64,000 nucleotides of DNA, taken from Alteromonas genovensis. GTDB taxonomy: Bacteria; Pseudomonadota; Gammaproteobacteria; Enterobacterales; Alteromonadaceae. Location: NCBI RefSeq assembly GCF_010500895.1, contig NZ_JAAAWO010000001.1:1-64000 (forward strand), given 5' to 3'. The notes under the pieces are model-generated. The model worked only from the letters and a program-made list of their open reading frames with translations, was not told where the DNA came from and made no database searches. This document shows, piece by piece, positions 46,778 to 55,147 of the stretch; position 1 is the first letter of the stretch; every line of letters begins with the position of its first letter. The position numbers were made by a program, and so were the translations under genes.

Positions 46778-48184
46778 CTATTCACTTAATTCCTTAACCT
46801 TTTGCGCGACCAACCAAAGCCTGTCTTGCCCCCACACGGCCAATACTTCGTTTTCATTCTGGTCTAATAATCGATAACTTGGCACGCCCCAGCTGCCAAA
46901 CTCATACATACTCAGACGGTTATCTTCTAACAGCTGCTGCCAATTGTCATCGTGAAGATGAAGGCGCGCCTCTCTCCAATCAAGCCCCGCATTCTCTGCA
47001 ACCTGCTGAATACCTTGGTGCTTATTGCAATTTACTCCTCTAGCAAATGCAGCTTTTAAAAACGCGCAAAGTAAATCGTTGCCTTTATTTTGCGTTAAGG
47101 CCCACATATAAAGGCTGTAACCTCTTAATACAGGTTCGCCGATAGGATCGTAGAAGTTCCCATATTCAACGTTTAACGCCCGCGCTTCTCTGGCTACATC
47201 GGTTGCTATGTATATCTTTTTCTCTTTAGTTGCCGGCACGCCGCGCATAACCATGGGCAGCACAGGTTTAACAACTAGGTTAATGCCTGATTGTTTGGCA
47301 AATTTGATGGTTGGATCCCAAGCAATAGCGGTGTAAGGGCTTCGAAGCGATACAAAAAACTCTAGCGTGAGTGTTGATGCATTTTCACCAAACTGAGACG
47401 CAACTTCTGGGCGGGGCGCAATTAACGGTATCTTGTCTAACGGTACCTTGTCTAACGGTACCTTGCCTAAAGGTACCATGTCGTTTGTTGTTGCGCCTAA
47501 AGCGTTAAGCCTATTTTCGAGATGATATAATCGGTCTACCCCCCAGTACCATTCACCTTCGTAGTGAAACATGGCTGGGTTGTAGTGCTTTAACTCGCTT
47601 CGACGCGCGGTTGCTAATTCATACTTGGCGTGCAATTCATCAAGTGACGCACTGCCATACTGATGCGCTAACCGCGCCAGCGCTTCTTTGTCACCTCGCC
47701 ATAAATAGGCGCTAATCTCAGCACCTATATCTATGACTTCTTCGCTGTTTAAATTACAAAAAATGGCGGCTGCCATTTGAACAAGGCTCTGTTCGGGAGG
47801 TGTGTTTTGGCTATCAAACTCGAGCCCGTAAAAGGGCGCGATACGCTTAGCATCGGCTACTGACATTTGTTTCCAAAGCTCTGGCTCTGGAAAATTGTCA
47901 TCGCTGGCTGGGGGAACAAGGTGAACCACAAGCTTAATATCATACTGGGCTTTAAGTTTTGAAAGAGTTTGTATGGCAAGGTGAGAGTATCCATCATCCA
48001 CTTGATGGAAATATTCAACCACGTGCTTTCGTCCCTCTTTTATGCGCTTTGCTTCGCGCTTGTTCCTGAGCTTTGTTTGTCGTTTCTCACTGCTGATATA
48101 GTTCATCAATTTGGACGTAAGCCAACGCATAAATGGGGAAGGGGTGCTGCTTGAAGCACCTTTTTGTTTTGTTATTTCACTCAT
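46778..48184 (-). CDS. Tandem DsbA-like / 2-hydroxychromene-2-carboxylate isomerase-like protein
   Basis: A 468 aa protein with two thioredoxin-superfamily DsbA-type domains (about residues 50-230 and 268-465). The second resembles HCCA isomerase / GST-kappa proteins: LEFFVSLRSPYTAIAWDPTI, KPVLPMVMRGV, FARGVNCNKHQGI, WGVPSYRLLD. The first is degenerate (VEYFHQVDDGYSHLAIQTL). Neither has CxxC. The linker has a VPLDK repeat encoded by 15-bp DNA units (47424-47483). HCCA isomerase uses glutathione in naphthalene breakdown; the nearby GST suggests glutathione chemistry. Last gene of the sulfatase cluster, 51 bp after the FGE gene. Confidence 0.8.
   Translation of the reverse strand: MSEITKQKGASSSTPSPFMRWLTSKLMNYISSEKRQTKLRNKREAKRIKEGRKHVVEYFHQVDDGYSHLAIQTLSKLKAQYDIKLVVHLVPPASDDNFPEPELWKQMSVADAKRIAPFYGLEFDSQNTPPEQSLVQMAAAIFCNLNSEEVIDIGAEISAYLWRGDKEALARLAHQYGSASLDELHAKYELATARRSELKHYNPAMFHYEGEWYWGVDRLYHLENRLNALGATTNDMVPLGKVPLDKVPLDKIPLIAPRPEVASQFGENASTLTLEFFVSLRSPYTAIAWDPTIKFAKQSGINLVVKPVLPMVMRGVPATKEKKIYIATDVAREARALNVEYGNFYDPIGEPVLRGYSLYMWALTQNKGNDLLCAFLKAAFARGVNCNKHQGIQQVAENAGLDWREARLHLHDDNWQQLLEDNRLSMYEFGSWGVPSYRLLDQNENEVLAVWGQDRLWLVAQKVKELSE
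47424..47483. repeat. 15-bp tandem repeat inside the DsbA/HCCA-like gene
   Basis: Four units starting at 47424, 47439, 47454 and 47469, consensus AACGGTACCTTGTCT, with one to a few changes each. It is in frame and encodes VPLDK-type pentapeptides in the linker between the two domains, so copy-number change would not shift the frame. Confidence 0.9.
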
Positions 48185-48235
48185 TTGTTAGCCTTATCCA
48201 ATTAATATTTGATTGCTAGTTTTTATTTTTCAATT

Positions 48236-49147
48236 TTATTTGGCAATTTTTTTAGCAATGCGAAAGCCTATATGCACCGTGCTAAAGTCTTGTTCCATGC
48301 CTTGACGCGCAGAAGCGCGATACCTTCTACAATAATTGCTACCGCAAAGGAATGAGCCGCCTTTAATGGTAAACCTTGGGTTAGCCTTACCATAACGGCT
48401 TTCTGTCCACTCCCAAACATTACCAATCATATCGTAGGCACCGATAAGGTTTTGTTCAAAACAGCCTACGGGGGCTGTGCCTGTAAATCCGTCTTCCTCG
48501 GTGTTGTTGTCGGGAAAAGTGCCTGTCCAAACATTTGCGCGGGGCGTACCGTCAGGCGCTTGCATACCAGACTCTGGCTCAAGCGGGTCGAAAAGCCCTA
48601 AACTCGCTGCGTACTCCCACTCAATTTCGGTTGGAATTCTACCGCCCGCCCACTCAGCGTAGGCGCGCGCATCATTAAGAGTGACATGTACAACGGGGTG
48701 CAAAGCTCGTCCTTCAAGGTTGCTACCTGCACCGTCTGGTGTTTTCCAGGTCGCGCCACTATCTAAGCTCCACCATGATGAAGTTATCCAAGGAGTTTCA
48801 GATTCTAAGAACTGCGCCGAGCCAGTACCCTTTTCAGCGTCGGTAACATAGCCAGTTTGCGCAACAAACTTTGCGAATTGCTTATTGGTCACTTCTGTTG
48901 TCTGTAGCTTAAACGAAGAAACAAACACCTTCTGAGGCGGACCCTCTTCAGGATATACGGCATCCTTGCCTTGGATGAACCCACCACCTTTTACCAGTAC
49001 AAAGCTATCGATAACGTATTCAGGCAAACGGCACGGCTGGTAGTTTGTCGTCGATTTCTTGTTAAAAAGAGCAATGAAAATTCCAGCAGCTACAATGCAA
49101 GTGAGTGTCAGTAGAATAAGCGGTAATGTGCGTTGGAAAGCCATCAT
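48236..49147 (-). CDS. Formylglycine-generating enzyme (sulfatase-activating)
   Basis: A FGE-sulfatase (SUMF1-type) protein of about 303 aa. An N-terminal hydrophobic anchor (LPLILLTLTCIVAAGIFIALF) puts the domain in the periplasm or at the membrane. Domain motifs: GGGFIQGKDAVYPEEGPPQKV, TTEVTNKQFAKFV, HPVVHVTLNDARAYAEWAG, RIPTEIEWEYAA, GNVWEWTESRYG. The two active-site cysteines of true FGEs are present in GGSFLCGSNYCRRYR (about 268 and 273). It oxidises a sulfatase cysteine to formylglycine; a matching sulfatase is in the same cluster. ATG 49147 lies 13 bp after the upstream stop; an upstream TTG overlaps that gene and is unlikely. Confidence 0.92.
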   Translation of the reverse strand: MMAFQRTLPLILLTLTCIVAAGIFIALFNKKSTTNYQPCRLPEYVIDSFVLVKGGGFIQGKDAVYPEEGPPQKVFVSSFKLQTTEVTNKQFAKFVAQTGYVTDAEKGTGSAQFLESETPWITSSWWSLDSGATWKTPDGAGSNLEGRALHPVVHVTLNDARAYAEWAGGRIPTEIEWEYAASLGLFDPLEPESGMQAPDGTPRANVWTGTFPDNNTEEDGFTGTAPVGCFEQNLIGAYDMIGNVWEWTESRYGKANPRFTIKGGSFLCGSNYCRRYRASARQGMEQDFSTVHIGFRIAKKIAK

Positions 49148-49160
49148 GATGCTCGCTTTT

Positions 49161-49994
49161 TTATAACTGCTTCTTATCAGCAAGTAACGCTAAAATACGG
49201 TGTGATGTTTCATAGCCACTGTTCTGGTTTTGTCCCGTTACAATATTGCCATCTACGGCCACATGCGTTGCCAACATTTCAATGGTGGCAGTTTGAAGTT
49301 CAAACTTTGCGCCTGCTTTTCGCATTTCGGTTTCAGGATGTTTTGGTGTTACCTCAATTCCCAATTGCTTGATTTGTCGGTTCGTAACGCCGGTAACGTT
49401 TCGCCCTTCAAGTAACGGCCTGCCATCGACGTTTTTTGCACTAACTAAACCAAGCGCCCCGTGGCAAACCGACCCCAGCACTTTATTATTTGCATTGGCT
49501 TTTGTTATCAGTTCCGCTAACGCTCTTGATTGCGCAAGGTCGTAGGCCGCACCCCATCCGCCAGCCATGTAGTAGACATCGTACTCATCAGGTGATATTT
49601 CATTAATAGGAATGGAATGCTTAAGTTTGCTCATTGCGGTGGCGTCTTGCTTAAAGCGCTTATCTTCAGGTGTAGCCAGTGGCCAGCCCATAGAAAATGG
49701 CTCTACTGGAATCTCGCCCCCTTTGATAGAAGCGATATCAACGTCTAAACCGGCATCTAAGAAAGCATAATAGGGCACGGTCATTTCTGAACCAAACACC
49801 CCCGTTGCTTTACCCGTTTCACCCAACGTGTCGTGACTGGTAGTGATCACCAAGGCCCGTTTCCCCTTGAGATTATAGCTCGGCATGTCGTAACTTGGGT
49901 GTAAACCCATCGCGTGCAGTAGTTTAGGAAGGCCCAGCCAAACAATAATACCTAGAATTGGAATACTTATTAACGCTACTTTCCACCAAACCAT
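49161..49994 (-). CDS. DJ-1/PfpI-family protein with N-terminal membrane anchor
   Basis: A 277 aa class I glutamine amidotransferase-like protein. A transmembrane segment (ALISIPILGIIVWLGLPKLL, residues ~7-26) precedes the DJ-1/PfpI domain: KRALVITTSHDTLGETGKATG, DVYYMAGGWGAAYDLAQS and the nucleophile elbow VLGSVCHGALGLV (Cys-His). This matches the Hsp31-like / protein deglycase and chaperone group. Role in the sulfatase-GST cluster is unknown; detoxification of reactive carbonyls is a reasonable guess. Gap of 77 bp from the GST gene upstream, 13 bp to FGE downstream. Confidence 0.87.
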   Translation of the reverse strand: MVWWKVALISIPILGIIVWLGLPKLLHAMGLHPSYDMPSYNLKGKRALVITTSHDTLGETGKATGVFGSEMTVPYYAFLDAGLDVDIASIKGGEIPVEPFSMGWPLATPEDKRFKQDATAMSKLKHSIPINEISPDEYDVYYMAGGWGAAYDLAQSRALAELITKANANNKVLGSVCHGALGLVSAKNVDGRPLLEGRNVTGVTNRQIKQLGIEVTPKHPETEMRKAGAKFELQTATIEMLATHVAVDGNIVTGQNQNSGYETSHRILALLADKKQL

Positions 49995-50071
49995 TTCTTA
50001 ATTCCTCGTTGTCGTCATTTTGCTGTTTTCAATTATTTGTGCATAGCCATTTATTAATAGTCGACCGTTAT

Positions 50072-51217
50072 TTAATTTCTGGGTTGACCGTAGTAACGGG
50101 CGAATAAACCTGGCTTTTGCTTCACATTGTTTGGGTTTATAGGTAGCTGAAACTGCTGACTTAACCCAGAGTCGATGAGACCATCTGTATGCAAAGAGAA
50201 AAGGCCTCCAGCAGCCTGAAATAAATTATTGACTCGGTCTTTATCGTCTTGTGACAAAAGGGAGAATTCTCGCTGTAGCTCTTGCCTGCACCATACTCGA
50301 TAGTGCGTTGTGACAGTGCGGTTGAATTGAAAATGCTTCCCTCGATAGTTAAACCGTTTTTTACCATCGCGGTATGCAAGCGCGTTTTGGTGTAAATAAG
50401 GTAGATAATCAAGAGCAATGCGTTCAAGCAATGGCTGCCAAAATGCCGCAGACGGCCATTCCCACTTAATATTTTGATTTAATTTACTGTGTTTGACGTT
50501 CCATAGCCGGGCAACCCATTCGTAAGTATTCGGGCCTTTACGCCTCATCACTTCTGCTGAAATAGGGTCGTTGCTAAAATGGCGAAAAAACGAGCCAAAA
50601 TAACCGAAGTCGGCAATGCTTGGATGATCACCTAATATAAACGGCTGTTGTTCAAATAAAGGCTCAAGAAATTCGAGTTCTCGAAACAACATGTCTCGCA
50701 CATCACCGTTGTTGTTTTTGTCAACTCCATCATTCCACAGCCACTCACGCAATTGACGATGACCAAAGTAAAAGCCCAAAGGAATGGCAAGACGCTTTGA
50801 ATAGACTTTGGTAATTCTTCGTCCCAATGTAACGCGAGATACCTTGGGGACCCAACGCCACCACATGGCAGGACGCCAAAGCCACTCATCGCCATAATCT
50901 TCGATTAACAAGGCAATAAATCGCAAGGCAGGGTCGGAGGGGAGCACCGGCTTTTCGGTATGCCTACTCTCTAGCCATTGAATTGTGGGCGTTGTATCAA
51001 ATAACCATTTTCCATCATCCATCTCAATGGCGGGGACTTTTTGAATACCAGTCTTACGCCCTACTTTATGAAGCGCTTTCAAAGTGTCACATTCAATAAC
51101 GCGATGCGGAATTTCTTTGTACCGTAAGTATGCTTCTAGCTTTCCTGAAAAGTAGGAAATGTCCATTTTATAGAGCGTGTAACTTTGGTGTTGGTTTGGT
51201 TTTAGTTTCGCAGTCAT
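50072..51217 (-). CDS. Glutathione S-transferase-family protein, long form
   Basis: A 381 aa protein. A GST N-terminal thioredoxin fold spans residues ~14-95 (YTLYKMDISYFSGKLEAYLRY, KVPAIEMDDGKWLFDTTPTI with cis-Pro and the Asp/Thr glutathione contact), followed by a GST C-terminal helical domain (FLEPLFEQQPFILGDHPSIADFGYFGSF), and an extra ~130-residue C-terminal part not seen in usual GSTs (200-230 aa). Its ATG overlaps the sulfatase stop by one base (TGATG), so it is translationally coupled to the sulfatase. Suggests conjugation or isomerisation of the desulfated product. Confidence 0.85.
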   Translation of the reverse strand: MTAKLKPNQHQSYTLYKMDISYFSGKLEAYLRYKEIPHRVIECDTLKALHKVGRKTGIQKVPAIEMDDGKWLFDTTPTIQWLESRHTEKPVLPSDPALRFIALLIEDYGDEWLWRPAMWWRWVPKVSRVTLGRRITKVYSKRLAIPLGFYFGHRQLREWLWNDGVDKNNNGDVRDMLFRELEFLEPLFEQQPFILGDHPSIADFGYFGSFFRHFSNDPISAEVMRRKGPNTYEWVARLWNVKHSKLNQNIKWEWPSAAFWQPLLERIALDYLPYLHQNALAYRDGKKRFNYRGKHFQFNRTVTTHYRVWCRQELQREFSLLSQDDKDRVNNLFQAAGGLFSLHTDGLIDSGLSQQFQLPINPNNVKQKPGLFARYYGQPRN

Positions 51218-52998
51218 CAGCTATTTCCCATTCGCTTAATCAAGCGTGTAGCGAAAACAAACAACAGATAAACGGCTAATAATAAGGTCGCTGCTAAACC
51301 GGCAAATAGGTACCAATAATTGCCTGCTGTTCCTTTAATCGCATTAATAACGAGCTGTTTTCGCGAACTTTCTCCAGGGGGAAGCTCAAATACACCCACA
51401 TCCGTGGCATAGGCGTTGTATTCATCAAGCATGTCTTGAAAAAGGCTAGGGTGTTTAAGGGCAACGTCGGTAGTTTCCCCCGGGTCGACGGCTAAATCGT
51501 ACAGGTGCCAATTCCCATCCCCATGAGGAGGCGGGGTTTTGGTTATTTTCCAGTTTCCCCTGTAAAGCGCTGCGGTTCCGCTTACCTCAAACACAAAGGC
51601 ATCATTTTCGCCATAAACGTTGTCAGACTGCCCCGTTAGTAGTGGCTTTAAGCTTCGCCCGTAAAACTCATCAGGGTTGTAATTTATGCCGGCAAAGTCG
51701 AGTAATGTTGGAGTAATGTCGGCAACTTGCGCACGGCTGTCGACAAAGCCTTTATTTGCTTCAACACCCGGGCCCGATACGACTAAAGGCACGCGCATGC
51801 CGCCCTCCGAGGCATTAAATTTGAACAAATGAAACGGCGCTGCAGAAACTGACGCCCACTCATGGCCTATGGCCGCAAGACTGCCTTCTTGCCCCAGGTT
51901 TTCATAACTGACGTCCCAGTCCTCAATGGCCATCCAAAACTTTTCAAACGCCTTAACTGCAGGCTTTGATGTTTTCCCAAGGGTATTGTATTCGGGGCCG
52001 TTATCTGAGGTGACAATCACAATGGTATTATCTAACTGACCTTTTGCTTCTAGGTGGCTTATCAGCCTGCCAAGGTGAAAGTCTGCCGATTCAAGCATGC
52101 CTGCGTTAACTTGCATCACGCGAGCCCAGTACGCTTTCTCGCGATCTGAAAGACTGTTCCATTCGCGGTCGTTATGGGCACCATCAGACAGTGTTGTCGT
52201 TTCAGGAACCAGACCAAGTGCAATCGCTTTTTGTAAGCGTTCTTGACGCATTATGTTCCAGCCTCTATCAAAGACGCCGTTATATTTATTGATAAACTCG
52301 GGCGAAACCTGAAGGGGAATATGTATTGCTTGAAAAGCTAAATATCCAAAATACGGCTTGGAAGGGTCGGCTTCATCCACATACTCAATCATTTTGTCGA
52401 CGATATTACGAGACGAGTAAAAGTCCTCAGGCAGAGAAATTCGCTTTCCATCTTCGTACCATTCCACTTCCAAATAGTGTGGCAAATATGATTTAGCCCG
52501 ATAGTTACTAGAGCCAGTGGAGTCTAATACCCAAGACCTATCAAAACCGAAGCGATGAGGCAGGTTTGCACCAATATCGCCAATTCCCCACTTGCCAGCT
52601 ACGAAGGTTTGGTATCCAGCCGATTTGAGCCTTGAAGCGATAGTTTGCTGTTGGTCTGCCCACGTCATGTTATAAGCGGGCAGGGCTCGCATTTCGTCTG
52701 TAAGTACTTCTGCGAGTGTTGCAGCACCAACCTGGTGTGGGCTTTGACCTGTCATAAGTGACGCGCGACTTGGGCCACATAAGGGGGAGGAATAGTAACG
52801 TGTGAACATAGCACCGGCTTTGCCGAGTTTATCAATATTAGGCGTAGCGGTATCACTGCCGTATGCACCAAAATCCATAAAGCCAACATCGTCGAGAAGC
52901 ACCAAAAGTATGTTTGGTTTGGTACGGTGCTGTTTCGCTTCTACAGAAACAACTAGAGCAATAAACAGCATTATCGATACAATGAGTTTTTTATACAT
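51217..52998 (-). CDS. Type I (formylglycine) arylsulfatase, exported
   Basis: A 593 aa sulfatase of the alkaline phosphatase superfamily. Signal peptide residues 1-21; metal and active-site motifs NILLVLLDDVGFMDFGAYG, and SSPLCGPSRASLMTGQ with Cys74 in C-x-P-S-R, the site changed to formylglycine; GKWGIGD, IVTSDNGPEYN. A C-terminal transmembrane helix (YLFAGLAATLLLAVYLLFVF) tethers it to the membrane, active site outside. First gene of the five-gene minus-strand cluster that also encodes the FGE needed for maturation. Substrate not known. Confidence 0.93.
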   Translation of the reverse strand: MYKKLIVSIMLFIALVVSVEAKQHRTKPNILLVLLDDVGFMDFGAYGSDTATPNIDKLGKAGAMFTRYYSSPLCGPSRASLMTGQSPHQVGAATLAEVLTDEMRALPAYNMTWADQQQTIASRLKSAGYQTFVAGKWGIGDIGANLPHRFGFDRSWVLDSTGSSNYRAKSYLPHYLEVEWYEDGKRISLPEDFYSSRNIVDKMIEYVDEADPSKPYFGYLAFQAIHIPLQVSPEFINKYNGVFDRGWNIMRQERLQKAIALGLVPETTTLSDGAHNDREWNSLSDREKAYWARVMQVNAGMLESADFHLGRLISHLEAKGQLDNTIVIVTSDNGPEYNTLGKTSKPAVKAFEKFWMAIEDWDVSYENLGQEGSLAAIGHEWASVSAAPFHLFKFNASEGGMRVPLVVSGPGVEANKGFVDSRAQVADITPTLLDFAGINYNPDEFYGRSLKPLLTGQSDNVYGENDAFVFEVSGTAALYRGNWKITKTPPPHGDGNWHLYDLAVDPGETTDVALKHPSLFQDMLDEYNAYATDVGVFELPPGESSRKQLVINAIKGTAGNYWYLFAGLAATLLLAVYLLFVFATRLIKRMGNS

Positions 52999-53302
52999 GT
53001 AATTACCGCCTGCCTGTTCTAATCATGATCATTTTGCCAATCACTCACCGTTTTTAGCGCCTAAGACACACCTTCAATACTTTCTGCGTTTAACCTAACG
53101 GGCGTGTGTCAGACTTGATAGGCAGCAATGCATATTCACCAATACATATCGACCTATGAAGATGGCGCAGCGTTACACGTTAGAACGTTAGGTGGCATGA
53201 AGAAATAGCATTTCAGGTCAAAATGTGGTCATATGTGGCCACGCGATGTACTGTAAAGTGATAAGAGAGTCAGTTACTCAGCGCCGCTTTTGGGAGACTT
53301 TA
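52999..53302. promoter_or_regulatory. Divergent control region between sulfatase cluster and AraC regulator
   Basis: About 300 bp with no gene. Candidate regulator sites: an imperfect 18-bp dyad GTGGTCATATGTGGCCAC at 53225-53242 and a direct repeat ACGTTAG at 53178 and 53186. Neither is proven; the location suggests AraC binding. Confidence 0.4.
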
Positions 53303-54328
53303 ATGGGCAAAAAATATCTCAACGCTAAAGATTCGGTGATCCCCACGCATTTTCAAAGGGTGCTGTTTCGTGAACTCGTTAATAAGGGTATTAGCTCTGC
53401 TTTGTTGCTAGAAGGTTTGGCGCTTCAAGAAGAACAGTTTCTAGACGATGAATTAAGACTCACCTTCGACCAGCACCGTCAATTCATAAAAAATGCACTG
53501 AGTGCTACCGGCGATCCCCATTTGGGATGGCGATTCGGTCAGCACATCAATATTACCACTCTGGGGTTGCTTGGTTATGCCATTATGGCCTCTGAAAATG
53601 GAGCCGCGGCGGTAAGAACACTTACCCGCTTTTTCAAACTCAGGGCGCCATCTTACGATTTGAAGTTGCTAAACGTGGCGCAAAACGCTGAGTCTGCCAT
53701 ATTGCAAATTAACGAAACCTTCGATTTTGGTGAAGTGCGTTACTTTATGCTGTCATGCATTGTGAGTGCATTTGACCATGTTTTCATGTCTTTCAATCAA
53801 GAATCTAGCGTTATCGAACGAGTTGAATTTGGTTGCGTAGAGCCCATCGAATGGTATCAAGAGTCGGCTACTGTGAAATACCCCGTTGTTTTCGGTGGGC
53901 AAACAGCCAAATTGTTTTTAGACGTTAGCTTTCTGACCAAGCCGCTTGCAACCGCAGATCCTGATACTGAAAAAACAACAACGCAAATATGCCAAGAAAT
54001 GCTGAGCAGGGTAGAGGATCAAAACGGGATAATAAGGGAAGTAAATGAACTTCTTCTTAACATTTCTGGGAACTACCCCTCTTTGACAGACGCGGCAAAT
54101 TATCTGTGTATATCACCCAGGACACTGCGTCGAGAGCTTAAGAAGTCAAATACAACTTATCAGCAAATGCTCGACAATACTCGCTCAACTATTGCTAAAG
54201 AATTGCTGTTAAATACCACCAAAACCACATCTGAAATAGGCTATGAGCTTGGGTTTAAGGATACGTCTAATTTTAACCGCGCTTTCAAAAAATGGACCGG
54301 CGTTAGCCCAGGGCAGTTTCGTAAATAA
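53303..54328 (+). CDS. AraC-family transcriptional regulator
   Basis: A 341 aa regulator. The N-terminal ~200 residues match the arabinose-binding-like / OruR-type domain (DPHLGWRFGQHINITTLGLLG, YAIMASENGAAAVRTLTRFF). The C-terminus has two helix-turn-helix motifs: LTDAANYLCISPRTLRREL and TSEIGYELGFKDTSNFNRAF, with FKKWTGVSPGQFRK at the end. ATG at 53303 follows GGGAG at 7-nt spacing; the frame is open further upstream, but that part does not resemble the family. Divergent from the sulfatase cluster, likely its activator. A terminator follows directly. Confidence 0.9.
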   Translation: MGKKYLNAKDSVIPTHFQRVLFRELVNKGISSALLLEGLALQEEQFLDDELRLTFDQHRQFIKNALSATGDPHLGWRFGQHINITTLGLLGYAIMASENGAAAVRTLTRFFKLRAPSYDLKLLNVAQNAESAILQINETFDFGEVRYFMLSCIVSAFDHVFMSFNQESSVIERVEFGCVEPIEWYQESATVKYPVVFGGQTAKLFLDVSFLTKPLATADPDTEKTTTQICQEMLSRVEDQNGIIREVNELLLNISGNYPSLTDAANYLCISPRTLRRELKKSNTTYQQMLDNTRSTIAKELLLNTTKTTSEIGYELGFKDTSNFNRAFKKWTGVSPGQFRK

Positions 54329-54348
54329 GACGATGGAACGACACTCGG

Positions 54349-54376
54349 ACGGTACGCTTTGAGCGTGCCGTTTATT
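54349..54376 (+). terminator. Terminator after the AraC regulator gene
   Basis: CGGTACGCT, loop TTG, AGCGTGCCG, then TTTATT. It begins about 20 bp after the stop and is also the first part of the tRNA-linked repeat unit. Confidence 0.75.
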
Positions 54377-54596
54377 CAAATCGCAGGCACAAAAAAACCA
54401 ACTAAATAGTTGGTTTAGAGATGGTACCAGAGGCCGGACTTTGACTGGGCCGACACTCGGACGGTACGCCAGCGTGCCGTTTATTCAAATCGCAGGCACA
54501 AAAAAACCAACTATATAGTTGGTTTAGAAGTGGTACCAGAGGCCGGACTTCGACTGGGCCGACACGCCAGCGTGCCGTTTATTCAAATCGCAGGCA

Positions 54597-54622
54597 CAAA
54601 AAAACCAACTAAATAGTTGGTT
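54597..54622 (-). terminator. Terminator of tRNA-Leu
   Basis: Read on the minus strand: AACCAACTATTTAGTTGGTT followed by TTTTT, 7 bases beyond the CCA end. Near-identical hairpins at 54391-54416 and 54491-54514 belong to the two partial repeat copies. Confidence 0.9.
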
Positions 54623-54628
54623 TAGAGG

Positions 54629-54715
54629 TGGTACCAGAGGCCGGACTTGAACCGGCACGCTATTTCTAGCAACGGATTTTGAATCCGTCATGTCTACCAA
54701 TTTCATCACTCTGGC
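54629..54715 (-). tRNA. tRNA-Leu (anticodon CAA)
   Basis: An 87-nt class II tRNA with long variable arm. Acceptor GCCAGAG pairs with CTCTGGT (first pair G-U), followed by discriminator A and encoded CCA. Anticodon stem ACGGA/TCCGT encloses loop TTCAAAA, giving CAA. T arm is GCCGGTTCAAGTCCGGC. Overall it resembles E. coli leuX-type tRNA-Leu(CAA). It reads UUG codons. tRNA-Leu genes are frequent integration sites, and the repeated 3' ends next to it are notable. Confidence 0.95.
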
Positions 54716-54749
54716 ATCACATTGTAATGGCTATGCGCCAATGCGATGC

Positions 54750-54777
54750 ATTATAGCGATGCAGCGCGCGCATACAA
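54750..54777 (-). promoter_or_regulatory. Promoter of tRNA-Leu
   Basis: On the minus strand a perfect -10 TATAAT (54755-54750) is 16 bp from a weak -35 TTGTAT (54777-54772), with a GC-rich stretch between and GCATCGC after the -10, as in stringently controlled tRNA promoters. The tRNA starts 35 bp downstream. Confidence 0.65.
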
Positions 54778-55147
54778 CACTTTTTTTCGTGAATTACCTT
54801 CAAGTGTTGAAAGTTTATACACTGGGTGCGAATAACCTCACACTTAAACGAGGGTCCATCAATGTGGTCTTATGAGTGACTATAAAGGCAATACCTATAC
54901 TTATTGGGAATAGGGAAGCGGGTAGGCAGGTGTTAAGCTCATATTTTAAACACTACACCAGTGCTGGTACATCAAGTTTGCTGTCTGAGCCAATCAGCTC
55001 GTTTAAAACGCCGTAGGTCTGTTATGGACACTGGAACTTTTATTTACGATGTATCGCACGGTAGCTAGTATCAACTATGAACAATTTCCAGCCAGAAAAG
55101 CACACACTCGACATAGTATTGCACCCGCGTGAAGCTCAAATCAATGG
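54778..55147. other. Intergenic region before the hybrid histidine kinase
   Basis: About 370 bp in which I see no gene, RNA or repeat. It should contain the promoter of the kinase gene. Confidence 0.4.

Larger units (their letters stand above)
54341..54628. repeat. Tandem repeats carrying the 3' end and terminator of tRNA-Leu
   Basis: Three units of about 100-110 bp (starting near 54341, 54452 and 54561) share GAGCGTGCCGTTTATTC, AAATCGCAGGCACAAAAAAA, the CCAACT(A)n-AGTTGG hairpin and a copy of the tRNA 3' end. The complete tRNA is joined to the third unit. Copies of the last ~19 tRNA bases (TGGTACCAGAGGCCGGACT on the plus strand) are at 54422-54440 and 54531-54549. Each copy has its own terminator-type hairpin, read on the minus strand. 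Confidence 0.9.

Noticed and set aside
54341..54628. Possible CRISPR or attC cassette array at the tRNA repeats
   Set aside because: Whole units are near-identical and derived from the tRNA end; no spacers, integron integrase or cassettes are present.
54524..54709. Minus-strand open frame over tRNA-Leu
   Set aside because: It reads through the tRNA and its repeat; no support as a protein.
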